This document shows positions 9,957-20,739 of a DNA stretch of 64,000 nucleotides, piece after piece. Origin of the DNA: Acanthosepion pharaonis (Eukaryota > Mollusca > Cephalopoda > Sepiida > Sepiidae); the NCBI GenBank assembly GCA_903632075.3, contig CAHIKZ030005436.1, positions 751,001 through 815,000 on the forward strand. Direction: 5' to 3'. Position 1 is the stretch's first letter, and every line of letters starts with the position of its first letter. Both the position numbers and the translations under genes were made by a program. The notes beneath the pieces were generated by a model. That model saw nothing but the letters and a program-made list of their open reading frames with translations, did not search any database and was not told the DNA's origin.

Positions 9957-10064
9957 GCTTACGGCCTTATCACGTTGAAACAACGGTTCCCACAGGATCA
10001 CCGAAGTGAGTCTGTTCCATATCAAGTTAAGTAACTGTTTGGGAATACCAGGTGCCGTAAGTTT
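9957..10064 (+). pseudogene. 5S rRNA-derived relic (copy 1)
   Basis: The strand reads GCTTACGGCC, ATCACGTTGAA, GGTTC, GGATCACCGAAGT, TTAAGTAA, then TGGGAATACCAGGTGCCGTA, the order and spacing of metazoan 5S rRNA landmarks over 108 bp (intact genes are about 120 bp). The middle (the internal promoter region) is strongly changed, so it is not a working 5S gene. It could be a 5S pseudogene or the head of a 5S-derived SINE. A LINE tail in the opposite orientation begins about 20 bp downstream. Confidence 0.75.
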
Positions 10065-10075
10065 GGATGTTTTTT

Positions 10076-10440
10076 GCTTTTTTTTTTTTTTCAAGGCAAT
10101 TCACCCCAAACAAGAAATGAGTGCCACTAGGACGCAAGGGGTTGCAGAGGATTAAGAACAAGAGTAAAGAGGCGTGTTTGAGGAAAGGATACAGAGAAGG
10201 ACGGGGAACAAGCACAGAGTGTCAGATGTCGATTGACATTACACTACTTGAATATTTGAAGATTATAGTCATCGAGGAAGCAAGTAAGGGGAAGGGAGTT
10301 CCACAGACGGGAAGTGCGGGAGAAGAAGCTGTTTGAGAAGAAGAGACGGTTTCATTTAAACGTTTTGACAGCGAAAGGATGGGACCGAGATGCCAGCCTT
10401 TTAGATCGTTTAAATCCATATAGTCCGGGAACAGGCGAAA
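10076..10440 (-). pseudogene. LINE 3' tail (minus strand) with poly-A
   Basis: On the minus strand frames contain RLASRSHPFAV, SFFSRTSRLWNSLP and YNLQIFK, the conserved C-terminal tail of a non-LTR RT that is also found at 20195-20660 (plus). The 3' end is marked by GGGGTGAATTGCCTTGAAAA followed by a poly-A run (10079-10092 as T on the plus strand). Frames shift several times. It inserted next to the 5S-derived relic. Confidence 0.75.
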
Positions 10441-10562
10441 ATAGCTCGTCGGAACATTTGCCGTAAAAATATTTGTAGAAGAGTCAGAGGGAGGCCACGG
10501 GACGTCTGTGGGATAGCAATAGATTAGACGCCAGATCAGGACTTATCATCTTTCATATTCTA

Positions 10563-10695
10563 GTACAATAAATAATGGCTCAGGATTGTTAATCAGAGAG
10601 CCGTGTTCAATTCCCGACGTGTTCGTTATATTGAATTAGTCGCAAATACGCTTGGTAAAGGTATGAATCCACCTCCTTCACAGTTATGGGTTAAT
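10563..10695 (+). repeat. tRNA-derived SINE, partial
   Basis: AATAATGGCTCAGGATTGTT followed by AATCAGAGAGCCGTGTTCAA and TTCCCGA gives a tRNA-like head with a B-box-like GTTCAATTCC. The body TCGCAAATACGCTTGGTAAA and GTATGAATCCACCTCC matches the SINE copies at 55015-55318 and 28430-28515. It belongs to a pol III-transcribed, LINE-dependent SINE family; this copy is degenerate. Confidence 0.75.
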
Positions 10696-10701
10696 TGGAG
10701 G

Positions 10702-11150
10702 AAAACATGAAACAAAGACGATACAGTGAGTTATTCTCTTAGAGGTTAGCATCAGCCATTCTTATAGGTAGCAAAAAAATTATGAGATGATTAATAGTGA
10801 GCAATTTCGTTTTAAAATTAACATACCACTTCTTGGGTTAGTTAGTAAAATTTTTATCATTGAACCAGTATTCTCTAAAGACAAATCTTATAATCGAAAA
10901 TATTTTCTGGCCTTAAATAACCTACAAATCTGTCGATAAGCCGTAGAAGATTAAACAATCAATAATAAATCTATATGTTAATGGAAAACATGAAACAAAG
11001 AAAATGCAGTGAGTTTTTTTTTTCCAGGTGGTTCGTATCAGCCATTCTGATGTGGCAAAAAAGTTTAACATAATTCATAGAGGGTCGTTTTCTTTTAGAG
11101 GCGTTAAAATTAACACACCTCTTCTTGGTCCAATTCACAAAATATTACTA
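10702..11150 (+). repeat. Two diverged direct copies of an anonymous unit of about 150 bp
   Basis: Copy 1 (about 10696-10850) and copy 2 (about 10978-11150) share GGAAAACATGAAACAAAGA, CAGTGAGTT, ATCAGCCATTCT, GGCAAAAAA-like and TTAAAATTAACA..CCTCTTCTTGG in order. They may be extensions of the neighbouring SINE or an old segmental duplication. No coding frame is shared. Confidence 0.65.
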
Positions 11151-12637
11151 AAGAATTTGGTTTCTTTGAGAAAAAATAATTTTTAATTTCTTCTGCGTGA
11201 TTTACTTCCGTAATCATTTGAAAAGATTTGCTTAAAACTGTGCAGATTAGCACGAGGTTTAAATTTAAAATATGACGCTGTTCTGATTAAGAAAACAGAA
11301 CAATCAAGCATAAAATAGCCTATCACGGCGATACAATATTAAAGATATAATTACTGAAACTGTTACGTAAATATTTGCTAAATCTTATTTTTTGTTTCCC
11401 TTGAGTTTTTACTTAAATGTATCACGTGAAATTAAGCATAAAATTAGTGTTTGAAGATGTTTAAGAATATGCCAATCAGAATAAAAATCAAAACAGTAAT
11501 TTTCAACTACATCGAACAATTTATGAGGAATATCATTAAAATTAATAAAAAGTGAAACTTTAGAAACCAGACATAAAATCATAGATATACCTTTTACTCT
11601 TTTCCGCAAAAAGCCGCTAGAATAATATTTTCGTAGCTTACATTAATTTGGCACAAAAATGCAGAAGATTGAAGTAGTGATCAGTGGTCATGGAACTATC
11701 TTGATAATGGTTATCTCATAACATGCGCTATTTAAGTTATTTATTAAGCTTCAATTTGCCACGTAAAAGGTTAAGAGCAATATACTGAGTTCACTACACT
11801 TACTCGTCCTGCATAGAAGGTTTCTATTGTAAGTATTTTGTCGTGATTATTTATTTTCTAGACTAAATTAATTCAGTCTTTCACAAGATCATACTAGGGT
11901 CGGTACCGCCAAAGTGTCGCTAAAATATAAACATAAATGATGAAAAAATGCTCTAAATTTAATAAAGAAGTTTTATCGTTAAAATCTTTCTTATAATTAA
12001 GAGGAAAGGCAAAAGGATTTTCTGATTATTAAATTTAATTTACTGATCCTTTACAAAATGTTCCATTTTTGGTTATTTTCTTTGTGGGTCAAAAATGAGA
12101 ATAGGGAATTCTAGCGTTTTTCTTGCAAAACATATTGATTGGAGATTCTTGCAAAAATCAAACAAACGTCGGATTTTAAGGAAACTTTCAGGAATTATTC
12201 ACAAATAAATGATATTATTTCAGACTTGCTTCTTTTTAGAAAATTTTTATAAAAAACATTTTTAGATCTGTTACCCCCCCACACACGCACACAACTTATT
12301 TCAATTGATAAAATTTCGAGACATTCATTTTTATATTAGTTATACACAGAACTCTTTAGTGAACAGGATCCCAAGTTACAAAACATCTTCTCAGAATCCT
12401 AAAATAAAAAAATACAATATGACTAAGCTATTATTTAAATAGAAAATTTTTTAATGGTTTTTATAAAAAGATATATTATGGACACTATTGTCTTAAGAAA
12501 ACAAACTTTTCGATGAATAATAACTTTTTATAAGAATTGTTTTCATTTTTTTTTTATTTGAATTAGTATAATCTATAAAGTTTTAAAATCTTGTATAAAT
12601 TTGTAAGAGTTAGGTGATATAGCAAAAGCTATAATAA
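11151..12637. other. Long AT-rich stretch, nothing recognised
   Basis: I scanned both strands for coding motifs, tRNA-like boxes, 5S-like strings and palindromes and saw none. There are homopolymer A/T runs and a short CA-rich tract near 12276-12296. Confidence 0.45.
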
Positions 12638-13089
12638 CTAGTAGTATAACCCGTCCTCGACCGGGTCTTTCATTATTGGGAATTTTTGCCGTTCAGTCCG
12701 AGCAGTTTATGCGTAAGTTTAAAGTCAACCTACCTGAAATTCAATATTAGTAACATTTTAACAATTTGAATGGGGGGAAGGTCCCTGAAAAGGGAACTGT
12801 ATAATAATATTATTGTAATGATTTAAACTATTTATTTTTGTTAAAGATTTTTATGAAAAATATATATCCAAGAACTGATAGTAAATAGTAAAACGTTGCT
12901 GAGAGTTATAATGGACAGGAAGTAGTGGAGAGCCATTGTCGCTAACAATTTGGACTCAAAACTGGCACTGGAGAATTATCTATGGAACAAAAAAAAAAAT
13001 CATCAAAATCGGATGAAAACTGTGGAAATGCATAAACAACATCCAATCACGCACACACACAGAGACATATTAACACACACATTTTGAGA
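12638..13089 (-). mobile_element. Non-autonomous Helitron-like element
   Basis: Read on the minus strand it starts TCTCAAAATGTGTGTG (from 13089) and ends with a small hairpin (ACCCG..CGGGT), seven bases, then CTAG (12638-12641) followed by T. A 5' TC, a 3' hairpin and a CTRR-T end are the diagnostic Helitron termini. Internal segments (AACAACATCCGATC-like, TTTTCATCCGAT-like and CAATTTGGACTCAAAAC) are shared with the opposite-strand copy at 30908-31300. No Rep/helicase is encoded, so it would be moved in trans. The A/T target rule is not clearly met at the 5' side. Confidence 0.5.
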
Positions 13090-15135
13090 ATTATAGATAT
13101 ACATTAATGGAAAAGCTTACGATAATTCATCGACGCCCAATATTTGAAAAAGAATTTTTATTCTTTTGTGTCTGTATAAAAAATTTAATAAAACACTACA
13201 ATACGGAGCGTATTTTATATATATATATATATAAAATTTTTTAAGATTACTGGATAGTTAAAAATTATATAAAATAATTTAGTATAAGTACATTTTTACA
13301 GATATATATCACGCAGAAAAAAATATATAAACTTTTGGTTGTTAATCAAGCTGTCAATATCGAAAAACAATTACCTGTCTCTGTGTTTAAAAAATGCAAT
13401 GTCTGCGATATTTTAAACGAAAAGTAAGTAACATTTGTTTCAAATCAGCTTAATCAAACTTTAAATCAGCTAATATTAATCAAATAAAATATCAGAAAAA
13501 TATATTTTATTTTCAGAATTTTTTTAATAAAGAGAATTACATTGGCCTTACAGATGACAAAAAATGGCTAAGATCATCAATTTTTAACCATTTCTGAAAT
13601 CTCTATTTGAATTCTTCTTTAAATAAAGTAAAATATTTTGCATATTGGAATTATTAAATTTAATCTATTAGCTTGAAATTCAAACTAGAATAAAAGGTTC
13701 AAGAAAGACTTTACATTTTTTTAAATTAATTTTAAAACTTAGATATCGCGTTTCTTTGGTGTTACTTACACTAGTGCGATAATCCCATGACTAACGTGAT
13801 CAGCATTTTCAAATATTGATTTTTTGAACAAATTTTTTATAATTTTTTAAAGACAGGTGACAGACGATATCATTAATAAGAGACTCAAAAGCAGCTGAAA
13901 CATGATAAAACTGAGAAATAGCCTGTCAAATGTAGACGCTTGTCATTTTCCTGCAGTAAATACCGGAGAATATCGAACTGAATTTGTGAGAAGCTGCCCG
14001 CTTGACAAAATGATTTACAAAACTCTACAAGTGACAACCTTATCAAATTATTTTTTTTCAACTCAAGAACGGTTGGTAGAGAAAAGTGTTTAAAACAAAC
14101 ATGATTAAACCGACAAAAAAGAAACCAGTGTAAAGAGACCTGCACACACAATTCCACACCCAGGATATTGATGTATGTATAGATTCTTTTTTGAAGCTCT
14201 AAAATAAGAGATATTTTTTCTGTCTTAGCTTCAATGTTTTCTTAATATTCGTCTATGTTTTATTCATATCCGTATAACAATCCTCACAGACGGCCCCAAA
14301 TATGTGACTTTTTTTTTAATCAAGATTATACGTGCCATCGACAGATTCAGGGATGACTACTACTTTTCTCCTAAGAAATCTACCAAACGTTACAACGCAT
14401 AATCTTTTATTATTAAAGGTAGCACAACTTAGCTGTTTGTCTTGATGAATCTGTTTACTTCTAGATCTTGGCCGATGTAAATTTGCTGCGTAGAATTTGT
14501 ATTTCCTTTTATAAGGAATGGTAACTCTCTTGCTTTTAACAAGTCTTGAAGTTATAAATATACAAATGAACTTAATCTTAATCCTGGTTAACCTTTAAAA
14601 AATCATGTTAGAGGGGTACTCGGGAAATAAAGAACAAAGGTAGCAAAAAATCTTCAAGAATGAAGGTAACCGTTTCTGGAAGTCGAGAACGCAGTGGAGA
14701 TATACATAGCGATATAAAAGAAAAAAAACAATGCACTATTTCCTATGATTAAAAACGTCATTTTGGAGATATCCATGTTTGAGCAGAAACCCTGTTTTTT
14801 GTAAATCGCGTGAATAACGGTCATGGGATTACGCATTCGACGTACTTAATTAAGAGAAAATTGGTCTCCAACAGCGTTCTCTTTCCTCCTGTGTTCGAGA
14901 AACTACCGTCCGATCTGGCATTGTTTAGACTGCTCGGCTAAAGTCAAGTAATATTCAATACCACTTTTGAAAACGGCATATCCTCTCGTTCACACCTTCT
15001 CGACACCATGGGTATCCACAAAAGTTTGAAATAGCATTGAATAAAACCAGATAAATCATCTCGTGTTTCCTTAGAAATTACTTTGTGTAGGTTTCCTATG
15101 CAAAAAAAAAATAATTTAATTTTTCTGTGTAACGT
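13090..15135. other. Long AT-rich stretch, nothing recognised
   Basis: A short TA run lies at about 13216-13232. Otherwise no gene, SINE head, palindrome or transposase motif was found on either strand, and short open frames near 13885-14157 and 14654-14836 show no recognisable domain. Confidence 0.45.
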
Positions 15136-15139
15136 GCCC

Positions 15140-15600
15140 CACTCAGGTCATTGGCGTTCACGGCTCTTCACAATTTCCGCTCTTTTATGGCTCTTAATAA
15201 ATTTTGTCGATTTCTCGTAAAACCTGTTCTGCCATCCATTGTGTTATCTCTCCAAAACCTTCATTCGCTCAAAATCACTCGGTAGTTTATGTGTTGTCTT
15301 TCTCTGTCCCACTTGCCTTCAATCTGCCCTCTCAGTATCATAATTTCCAAGTTCTCTTTCCTCATTATATTCTCTAGTAATTATAACTATCTATTCCTGA
15401 TGTTAAGTATTCTTTTTCTTTTCCATTTTCTGTAAAACTACGTCGTTGTTCACATGCTCGGTTTATGATATTCTCATCCTCCTTCGGTAGAACCCCATTT
15501 CTATTGCTTCAAGTCTCTTCATCGGTGTTCGCTTTACGAACATAATATCCGGTTTCAGATCTCACTATGTTCGCTTCGTAAGGGAGTTCACTTCTATATG
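15140..15600 (-). pseudogene. Degenerate LINE RT C-terminal tail, minus strand
   Basis: The reverse complement contains the same ordered landmarks as 34180-34655, for instance strings corresponding to GAAGAGCCGTGAACGCC at its 3' end, GTGGGACAGAGAAAGACAAC and ACTTGGAAATTATGATACTG. It extends about 100 bp further 5' (around 15500-15590, with a TTGAAGCAATAGAAAT string also present at 44215-44225 in reverse). All frames are broken. It is a 5'-truncated copy of the endonuclease-RT LINE family. Confidence 0.6.
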
Positions 15601-16105
15601 TTACTGGCCTGGTGATGGGATCCCAGCGTGTGGCACAGTTGAAAAGAGGTTGAAGCTACTAACAGCTGTTGACTAATATTTTTTCAGTGAAATTATATAG
15701 ACATAACTTTTAGACAGTCGTCAGTGGTTGTGCTAGCAGCAAGTCACAAGCCATGATGCCTGAGGGTTTGAGCCTACTGGCCATGTTCAGACGGTTGATC
15801 ACGTCAGATTATGCGTTATCTCCCAGAAAGTGTAACTAAGACCCGCTGAACATATTTGCAGTATCGGCAACAAGTGGGCTATGTAGGTGTTGAATAAAGA
15901 TAAGTGTGTCTTTGTTTTTATTGATAATTTCACCGTAAACAAGGTAATGATGCCACTATGAAGCAAGAAATTACAAAGAGTGAAAGAAAATAAAACGATG
16001 TTAGTGAAGAGGAAGAACAATAAAAGAAATGCTTCATGAAGACAGAAGGTAGCGATTGACGTTTAAATTTATGGAAGATCGTAGGTAGCACACCTAATTT
16101 AACTT
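15601..16105. other. Anonymous DNA, nothing recognised
   Basis: No coding homology or repeat match was recognised in this stretch of moderate GC content. Confidence 0.4.
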
Positions 16106-16109
16106 AACA

Positions 16110-16285
16110 TTTTGGTTCAACCTTTGTTATCGTTGTCAGGAACGTGCCAAAGATGCCGTCCTCTGGGATCACCTTCCCAGACCGATAGCGTCAAAAAGTC
16201 ACCTCACTGACAAATCGACCATCGTGAGATTCAAAACCGGGTATGGTGGTCAGAAAACGACTTACTCGGATACGTAACCATCTAC
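16110..16285 (-). repeat. tRNA-derived SINE-like relic, minus strand
   Basis: The minus strand starts TGGTTACGTATCCGAGTAAG, which resembles a tRNA 5' half with an A box (TCCGAGTAAGTCG). The B-box-like CCCGGTTTTGAATCTC follows about 30 bp on. The downstream body shares no obvious match with the other SINEs of the window, so this is probably a different, older family. Confidence 0.5.
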
Positions 16286-16605
16286 CGTAATATGTAATAC
16301 TATAATACATTTTATGTTGTATTCTATACTATCGATAACTACTTTACCATACTATAATGCAGATATCCTAATTATAGAAAATATTATATACTATAAACGC
16401 AGTATGATGAGAAATAAATATTTGCCTAGGTATAAATTTATTAATAAATAAAACAGAATGTAAGACGCAAAACTCTTGGAAATATTCCGAAATTATGAAT
16501 AAAGCAGGATATACATTGCAGTTTGGAATTTGCATTATTAATCTTCAGATTCTTCGTTGACCAATAAGAGCTCGTCAGGCACGATGACTAACAAATTACG
16601 ATATG
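16286..16605. other. AT-rich spacer, nothing recognised
   Basis: No gene or repeat signature is visible between the SINE-like relic and the Tc1-like relic. Confidence 0.45.
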
Positions 16606-16609
16606 CATG

Positions 16610-17580
16610 TCAACTTTGAATGGTCACTGAAGAATTGGCTGGAAAGTTGTTCCAAATGGCGTTGACAGAGGATCTGTTTGAAGATATTCGTGACATAGTA
16701 AATGACATTATTCGTCGTGGAATGGCATGTCTAGAGAACTTCGAATTCCACATCAGGATGACAAGACCCACCATAAAAAAGTAGATAGAACATGGCCTAA
16801 CTCCTGATCTCCGTCTAAAAAGAAGGCTTGGTAAGTAAACGATGATCTCCATCAATTTGTCAGTGAATAATCCACAAAACATTCACAGCCCGAGAAGAAA
16901 TTTAGAAAGCATCTTCTGGCAGCTCGTACAAGGATGAAGTAAAGCTGATAAACCAATCTATGCCCGAATTCTTAAAAAAAAAAACACTTTGTTAAATCTC
17001 AGTTATTTGAATGAGGAACAGCAGTTTGACTCTCATCTTCTTGAAAAGTTTACTTCGGTCTAGAAAACATATTTTTATCTGGCGACAGTAAAATCGAAAG
17101 ATTCGGTGGGAAATTTCCAGGGCGTGTCTGTAGGATAACACTGAAAATCTGATCTTAAGAAGAAAAATAAACCGGTGATGAAAAGAAAATCATTTGCAGT
17201 TGCTTTTCCTTTAGTGATACGTGCATTCCAAAGAACTATTGGAGAATAAGGTTCTTCAACTACGGAGAGCTTTATATTTTTCAGCAAGGTAATGATACTA
17301 AGAAAATGGCAGTGAAAACTAACCTGAATTTTGGAACTGATTTGGGAATGTCTTAAGCAGTCACCTGACCTAAGTCCTATAGATAATATTTGAAAGGAGC
17401 TTAAACTTCGACTTCTTCAGAGGTATCCCGATGCTTTCAGTATTCTCAACGGCATCATTCAGTAGTCGACCGTTGTGGGGATCATCGAGCCAATGCGGAT
17501 GATTCTTTCCTTAGTGGCACAATATGTACTTCGCCAGCAGGAGATACAATTTTAATTTCAGTGTTTTCCTTCTCCTAGAT
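16610..17580 (+). pseudogene. Second Tc1-like transposase relic, heavily decayed
   Basis: Fragments of Tc1-family transposase are recognisable in shifting plus-strand frames: NFEFHIRMTRPTIKK in the N-terminal half (about 16740), YIFQQGNDTKK around the second catalytic position (about 17272, where the expected Asp is Gly), and SPDLSPIDNI then ELKLRLLQRYPDAFSIL near 17360-17440, where the catalytic Glu is also replaced (ID for IE). The many stops and lost catalytic residues show an old inactive copy. Its 17238-17475 segment is repeated in inverted orientation at 18062-18290. Confidence 0.7.
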
Positions 17581-17642
17581 CGGTTGCTACCCAATTTTGT
17601 AGAAACCTGTCTGTGAGACACTGTAAGAATGGTAATAATTTG

Positions 17643-17680
17643 AAGGTTTAAATTCAATCTTTGGATTGAATTTAAACCTT
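17643..17680. repeat. Perfect 17-bp-arm hairpin
   Basis: Arms 17643-17659 (AAGGTTTAAATTCAATC) and 17664-17680 are exact reverse complements around TTTG. It lies between the two inverted Tc1-like copies. It could be a terminator-like structure or the product of template switching; nothing else explains it. Confidence 0.85.
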
Positions 17681-18055
17681 TTTTTCTCTCTTCGCTTTGG
17701 CGAAGAAGTTAGTAGATAGATTGAAGAACAGACTGAAAAAAAAAGAAAACATACCTTTTTTCCGCAATTCGTGAATAAAGGGCCTCGCTAGAAGATGACG
17801 CTGGAATCCACTTGGGCATCTGGTTAAAGTGAGTCCCATGGAACGATGTTGAGGGAGATCGGTGACATCCGCGAATCGACCGAGGCAGACATTTCTGGAC
17901 CGAGAACTCCAAGCTAGTCGCAGATAATAATTTTATGGCTGTAAGGGAGAAGAAGAGAATAAGGAAATGATTCTATGGCACTTGTTGAAAGAGATGGAGA
18001 GTTTGCGTATCGTTAACGAAATAAGATCTCGTTGAATACAATGAAGAATTCGAAT
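17681..18055. other. Spacer between inverted Tc1-like copies, nothing recognised
   Basis: Short open frames occur on the minus strand (17709-17912) but I see no domain. It may be residual Tc1-like sequence too diverged to recognise. Confidence 0.4.
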
Positions 18056-18059
18056 GACA

Positions 18060-18480
18060 AAGAATTACAAAGACTACAGTCGACTAATGAATGATGTCGT
18101 TGAGAATGTTGAAAGCATCGGGATACCTCTGAAGAAGTTGAAGTTTAATCTCCTTTCAAATATTATCTATAGGACTTAGATGAGGTGACTGATTAAGACT
18201 CCCAAATCAATTCCAAAATTCAGGTTCGTTTTCACTGCCATTTTCTTGGAATCATTGCCTTGCTGAAAAATCCAAAGCTTTCTGTGGTTGAAGAATTCTC
18301 CTAAATAGAATCAGGTTCTTTGTCAGTGCTTATCTTACTCGTAAGATAAGATTGGTCAAGCCTCCCCGAAGACAAAGAATGAATTATAATCATCCAAAAG
18401 GAGAAATCTGGAAAATATCAAAAACTTTTTTATGCCAAAGAACTTTTCCAATGATGTGAATTGGGGCAGGTGAATTTTAA
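18060..18480 (-). pseudogene. Third Tc1-like transposase relic, minus strand
   Basis: Reverse complement of 18062-18290 matches 17238-17475 closely (shared GGAGAAT, GGTTCTTCAAC/ AATTCTTCAAC, TTTTTCAGCAAGG, AATGGCAGTGAAAAC and CTAAGTCCTATAGATAATAT). It therefore carries the same C-terminal transposase region in opposite orientation. Sequence out to 18480 reads as further Tc1-like residues upstream in the transposase. A short perfect hairpin (CTTATCTTA/TAAGATAAG) sits at about 18339-18360. Confidence 0.7.
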
Positions 18481-18489
18481 TCAACGAAC

Positions 18490-18981
18490 GCGTGCTAGTC
18501 ATACCACCCAGTCGAAGGACCCCGATTAGAGAACGAGAGAGAGAGTGGGGGAAAATAGACTACGCTCGATGACAGGTGTAGATATAAGGTACGAATAAAA
18601 GAAGGAGGGGGTAAGTGGGGGCAGGTCGATGCCCTCCTACCTCGAATCTCCGGAGGAAGGATTCCCCAAATTGGGGCACACTGTCAGCAATGGGTTCTGA
18701 TTCGATATTTGGAAGATCCTAGAACCCTTGATCGCGTTAAACCCGACCTCAATGTTGGGCGAAGGTGCGTAAAAGAGTTAGAACGGAGGGGAATTGCAGA
18801 GTTGCAGCTGAACAGAGACGCGCCTCCATTACAACAAGTGGAGACGATCGCTCCGCCGATCTCTATTTGACCTGCTGTCACGGAGAACTCCCGACTCATG
18901 TCTTGTTGCAGATTATTAGATAAATTGAGCAGAGTGTCCTAACGAAATTGCAAAGTGAAATAACTGGAATCTCTATATAAC

Positions 18982-18984
<3 letters not shown>
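18490..18984. other. GC-richer island with a plus-strand open frame, unidentified
   Basis: GC content rises over about 18500-18900. A plus-strand frame is open from about 18630 to a TGA near 18868 (it includes RYLEDPRTLDRVKPDLNVGR and CVKELERRGIAELQLNRDAP) without a convincing start. I do not recognise the peptide. It could be a transposon fragment or an isolated exon; no splice evidence decides this. Confidence 0.3.

Positions 18985-19020
<36 letters not shown>
18985..19020. repeat. (GA)n microsatellite
   Basis: About 17 GA units. Confidence 0.95.
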
Positions 19021-19022
<2 letters not shown>

Positions 19023-19059
19023 TACACAAGTGCTTCGTCAGCGTTCCGTAATTTTTTGC

Positions 19060-19110
19060 CTGAAGAAGTCTCTGATTAAAGGTTGAAACCCCGACTCCAA
19101 CTTGGAAGCG
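19060..19110 (+). other. Hammerhead-core-like string (CTGAAGA..GAAAC)
   Basis: CTGAAGA (19060-19066) is followed 18 bases later by GAAAC (19085-19089). A good stem II or stem I is not obvious, so this is only a weak similarity to the ribozyme cores elsewhere in the window. Confidence 0.25.
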
Positions 19111-19389
19111 AAGAACAAGGTGTCAAGAAATTAGACGAGGAAACGCTCATGAGCTTGTAGATTCTTATACGAAAAATTGTTACTGTATAAATTTCACTAA
19201 AATAAACCTTATTGATCTGCAAGACTTTCTTTTTTTTTCTAACATCGTCCCGCCTGAACGACACCAAATCCAGCGATATGTGGCAACAATTTGATCTTTG
19301 CCTGCCTTGTGATAAAAAGAAAACATAAGACAGGAAGAGACTTTGCTCGAAATGACCATCTAACGGTTAGCCTCAAGATTCGATCACGG

Positions 19390-19625
19390 GCACACCTGTG
19401 ACTGAGGACGGGACAGTGCTGTCATGTATCGCAGGAATGAGGACGTCCGCAGAGTTATATCTGTCTAGCTATTTACCCATAGCTATGGATGAAGAGCTGA
19501 ATTAATACATTCCCTAATGGCATTAGCATGTCAGTGAATATAATGGACTCGACAGGAATTCGAACTCAGCTCTCCGATTCCTCAATCCCTTACTCTATCG
19601 TACCTCCCTGATCAGGGTCAATAGT
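19390..19625 (-). repeat. tRNA-derived SINE, minus strand
   Basis: The minus strand reads GGAGAGCTGAGTTCGAATTC and CTGTCGAGTCCATTAT (B box GAGTTCGAATTCC), then AGCTATGGGTAAATAGCTAG. This matches 55060-55165 closely. It is a longer, fairly well preserved copy of the same SINE family. Confidence 0.8.
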
Positions 19626-20194
19626 TGAAGACTTTTTTTTTCTACAAGACTTCGAATTCTTCTAAATGTCTGACAGTTGTCATATCAATTAATGGATACG
19701 CCATTAAATACTAAATACTTGTTTGTTCAACCCTTTATTGTGCTTGCATGCGATTATACAGGTTGCGAATATAATCTTGTAAAGCATTATTCTACGGATC
19801 TTGAACCTATTAGAACAGTAAAATATGCATTATTGTATTAAGCCTGAACACAATAGACGTCTTTCCATCCTGTCCCACACATTTTCAATAGGTAGCAGGT
19901 GCGGCTCTCGTGTTGGACAGGGATTTTGTTAAATATCTAGCAGAGAATGAATCATTATGTGAATGCTTATTGATCTGCTGGAACGGTATATCGCCTTCCT
20001 GTTGGCGATTTAACCACAGGAAAGATGATGCAATGTTCTGCTGAACAAACGACCTTGCCTGACACGTCTTGTTTGGACTTAATCCAGACTTCAAGTGGTA
20101 TACGTCATCGGTAAATTCGCTGACGAAATCGCAGGTTCTTTGGACCACTCTAGAAAGTACCTAATAACTTTTGTCATATTTACAAGACACAGAG
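19626..20194. other. Anonymous DNA, nothing recognised
   Basis: The minus-strand open frame at 19885-20148 has no recognisable domain. No repeat signature was seen. Confidence 0.4.
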
Positions 20195-20660
20195 CAAACT
20201 CTTTCCAACCTTGACAAATTCCAAAAGCGTTTACGGGACTTTGTATTCGCTATCTCACTATCTATCTTTTTTCTACAAGTACTTTCATGGAAACCGCTCC
20301 CACGAACTACTTTCACTGGTTGCCAAATTGCATGAATTTAAGCGTGCTACTAGATTGGCATCTCGGTCCCACCCTTTCCCTGTCGAGACGGCTAAATGTA
20401 GCCATCTCTTCTACTCCAACTGCTTCTTCTCTCGCACCTCCCGTCAGTGCAACTCTCTTTCTGTCACTTGCCTCCCTGGTAGCCATAATCTGCAAATATT
20501 CAAATGTAATATCAATCGACATCTTCTGATGCCTTGACCTTGACCCCTGTCCTTCTCTTTATCCTTTTCCCAAACACTTCTCTTTACTCTTACTCTCACT
20601 GTTTGTAACCCCCTTGCGTGCTAGTGGCACTCTTGCCTTTCTTGGGGCGAATTGCTTAAA
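20195..20660 (+). pseudogene. LINE 3' tail (RT C-terminus), best copy of this family
   Basis: The plus strand encodes DKFQKRLRDFV, YKYFHGNRSHELLSLV, EFKRATRLASRSHPFPVE, SNCFFSRTSRQCNSLSV and NLQIFKCNINRHL in one long frame to 20537. This is the typical C-terminal tail of CR1/Jockey-like non-LTR RTs, downstream of the catalytic domain. The 3' end is GGGGCGAATTGCTTAAAAAT. The same tail occurs at 10076-10440 and 26390-26680 on the minus strand. The RT and endonuclease domains are absent (5' truncation). Confidence 0.8.
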
Positions 20661-20739
20661 AATAAAACTATAACGTCTTCTCTGCAGACGAATCGTTTCT
20701 AGCCTCGCGCTAAATTATCGCTATTGTCAAAATCTAGAC

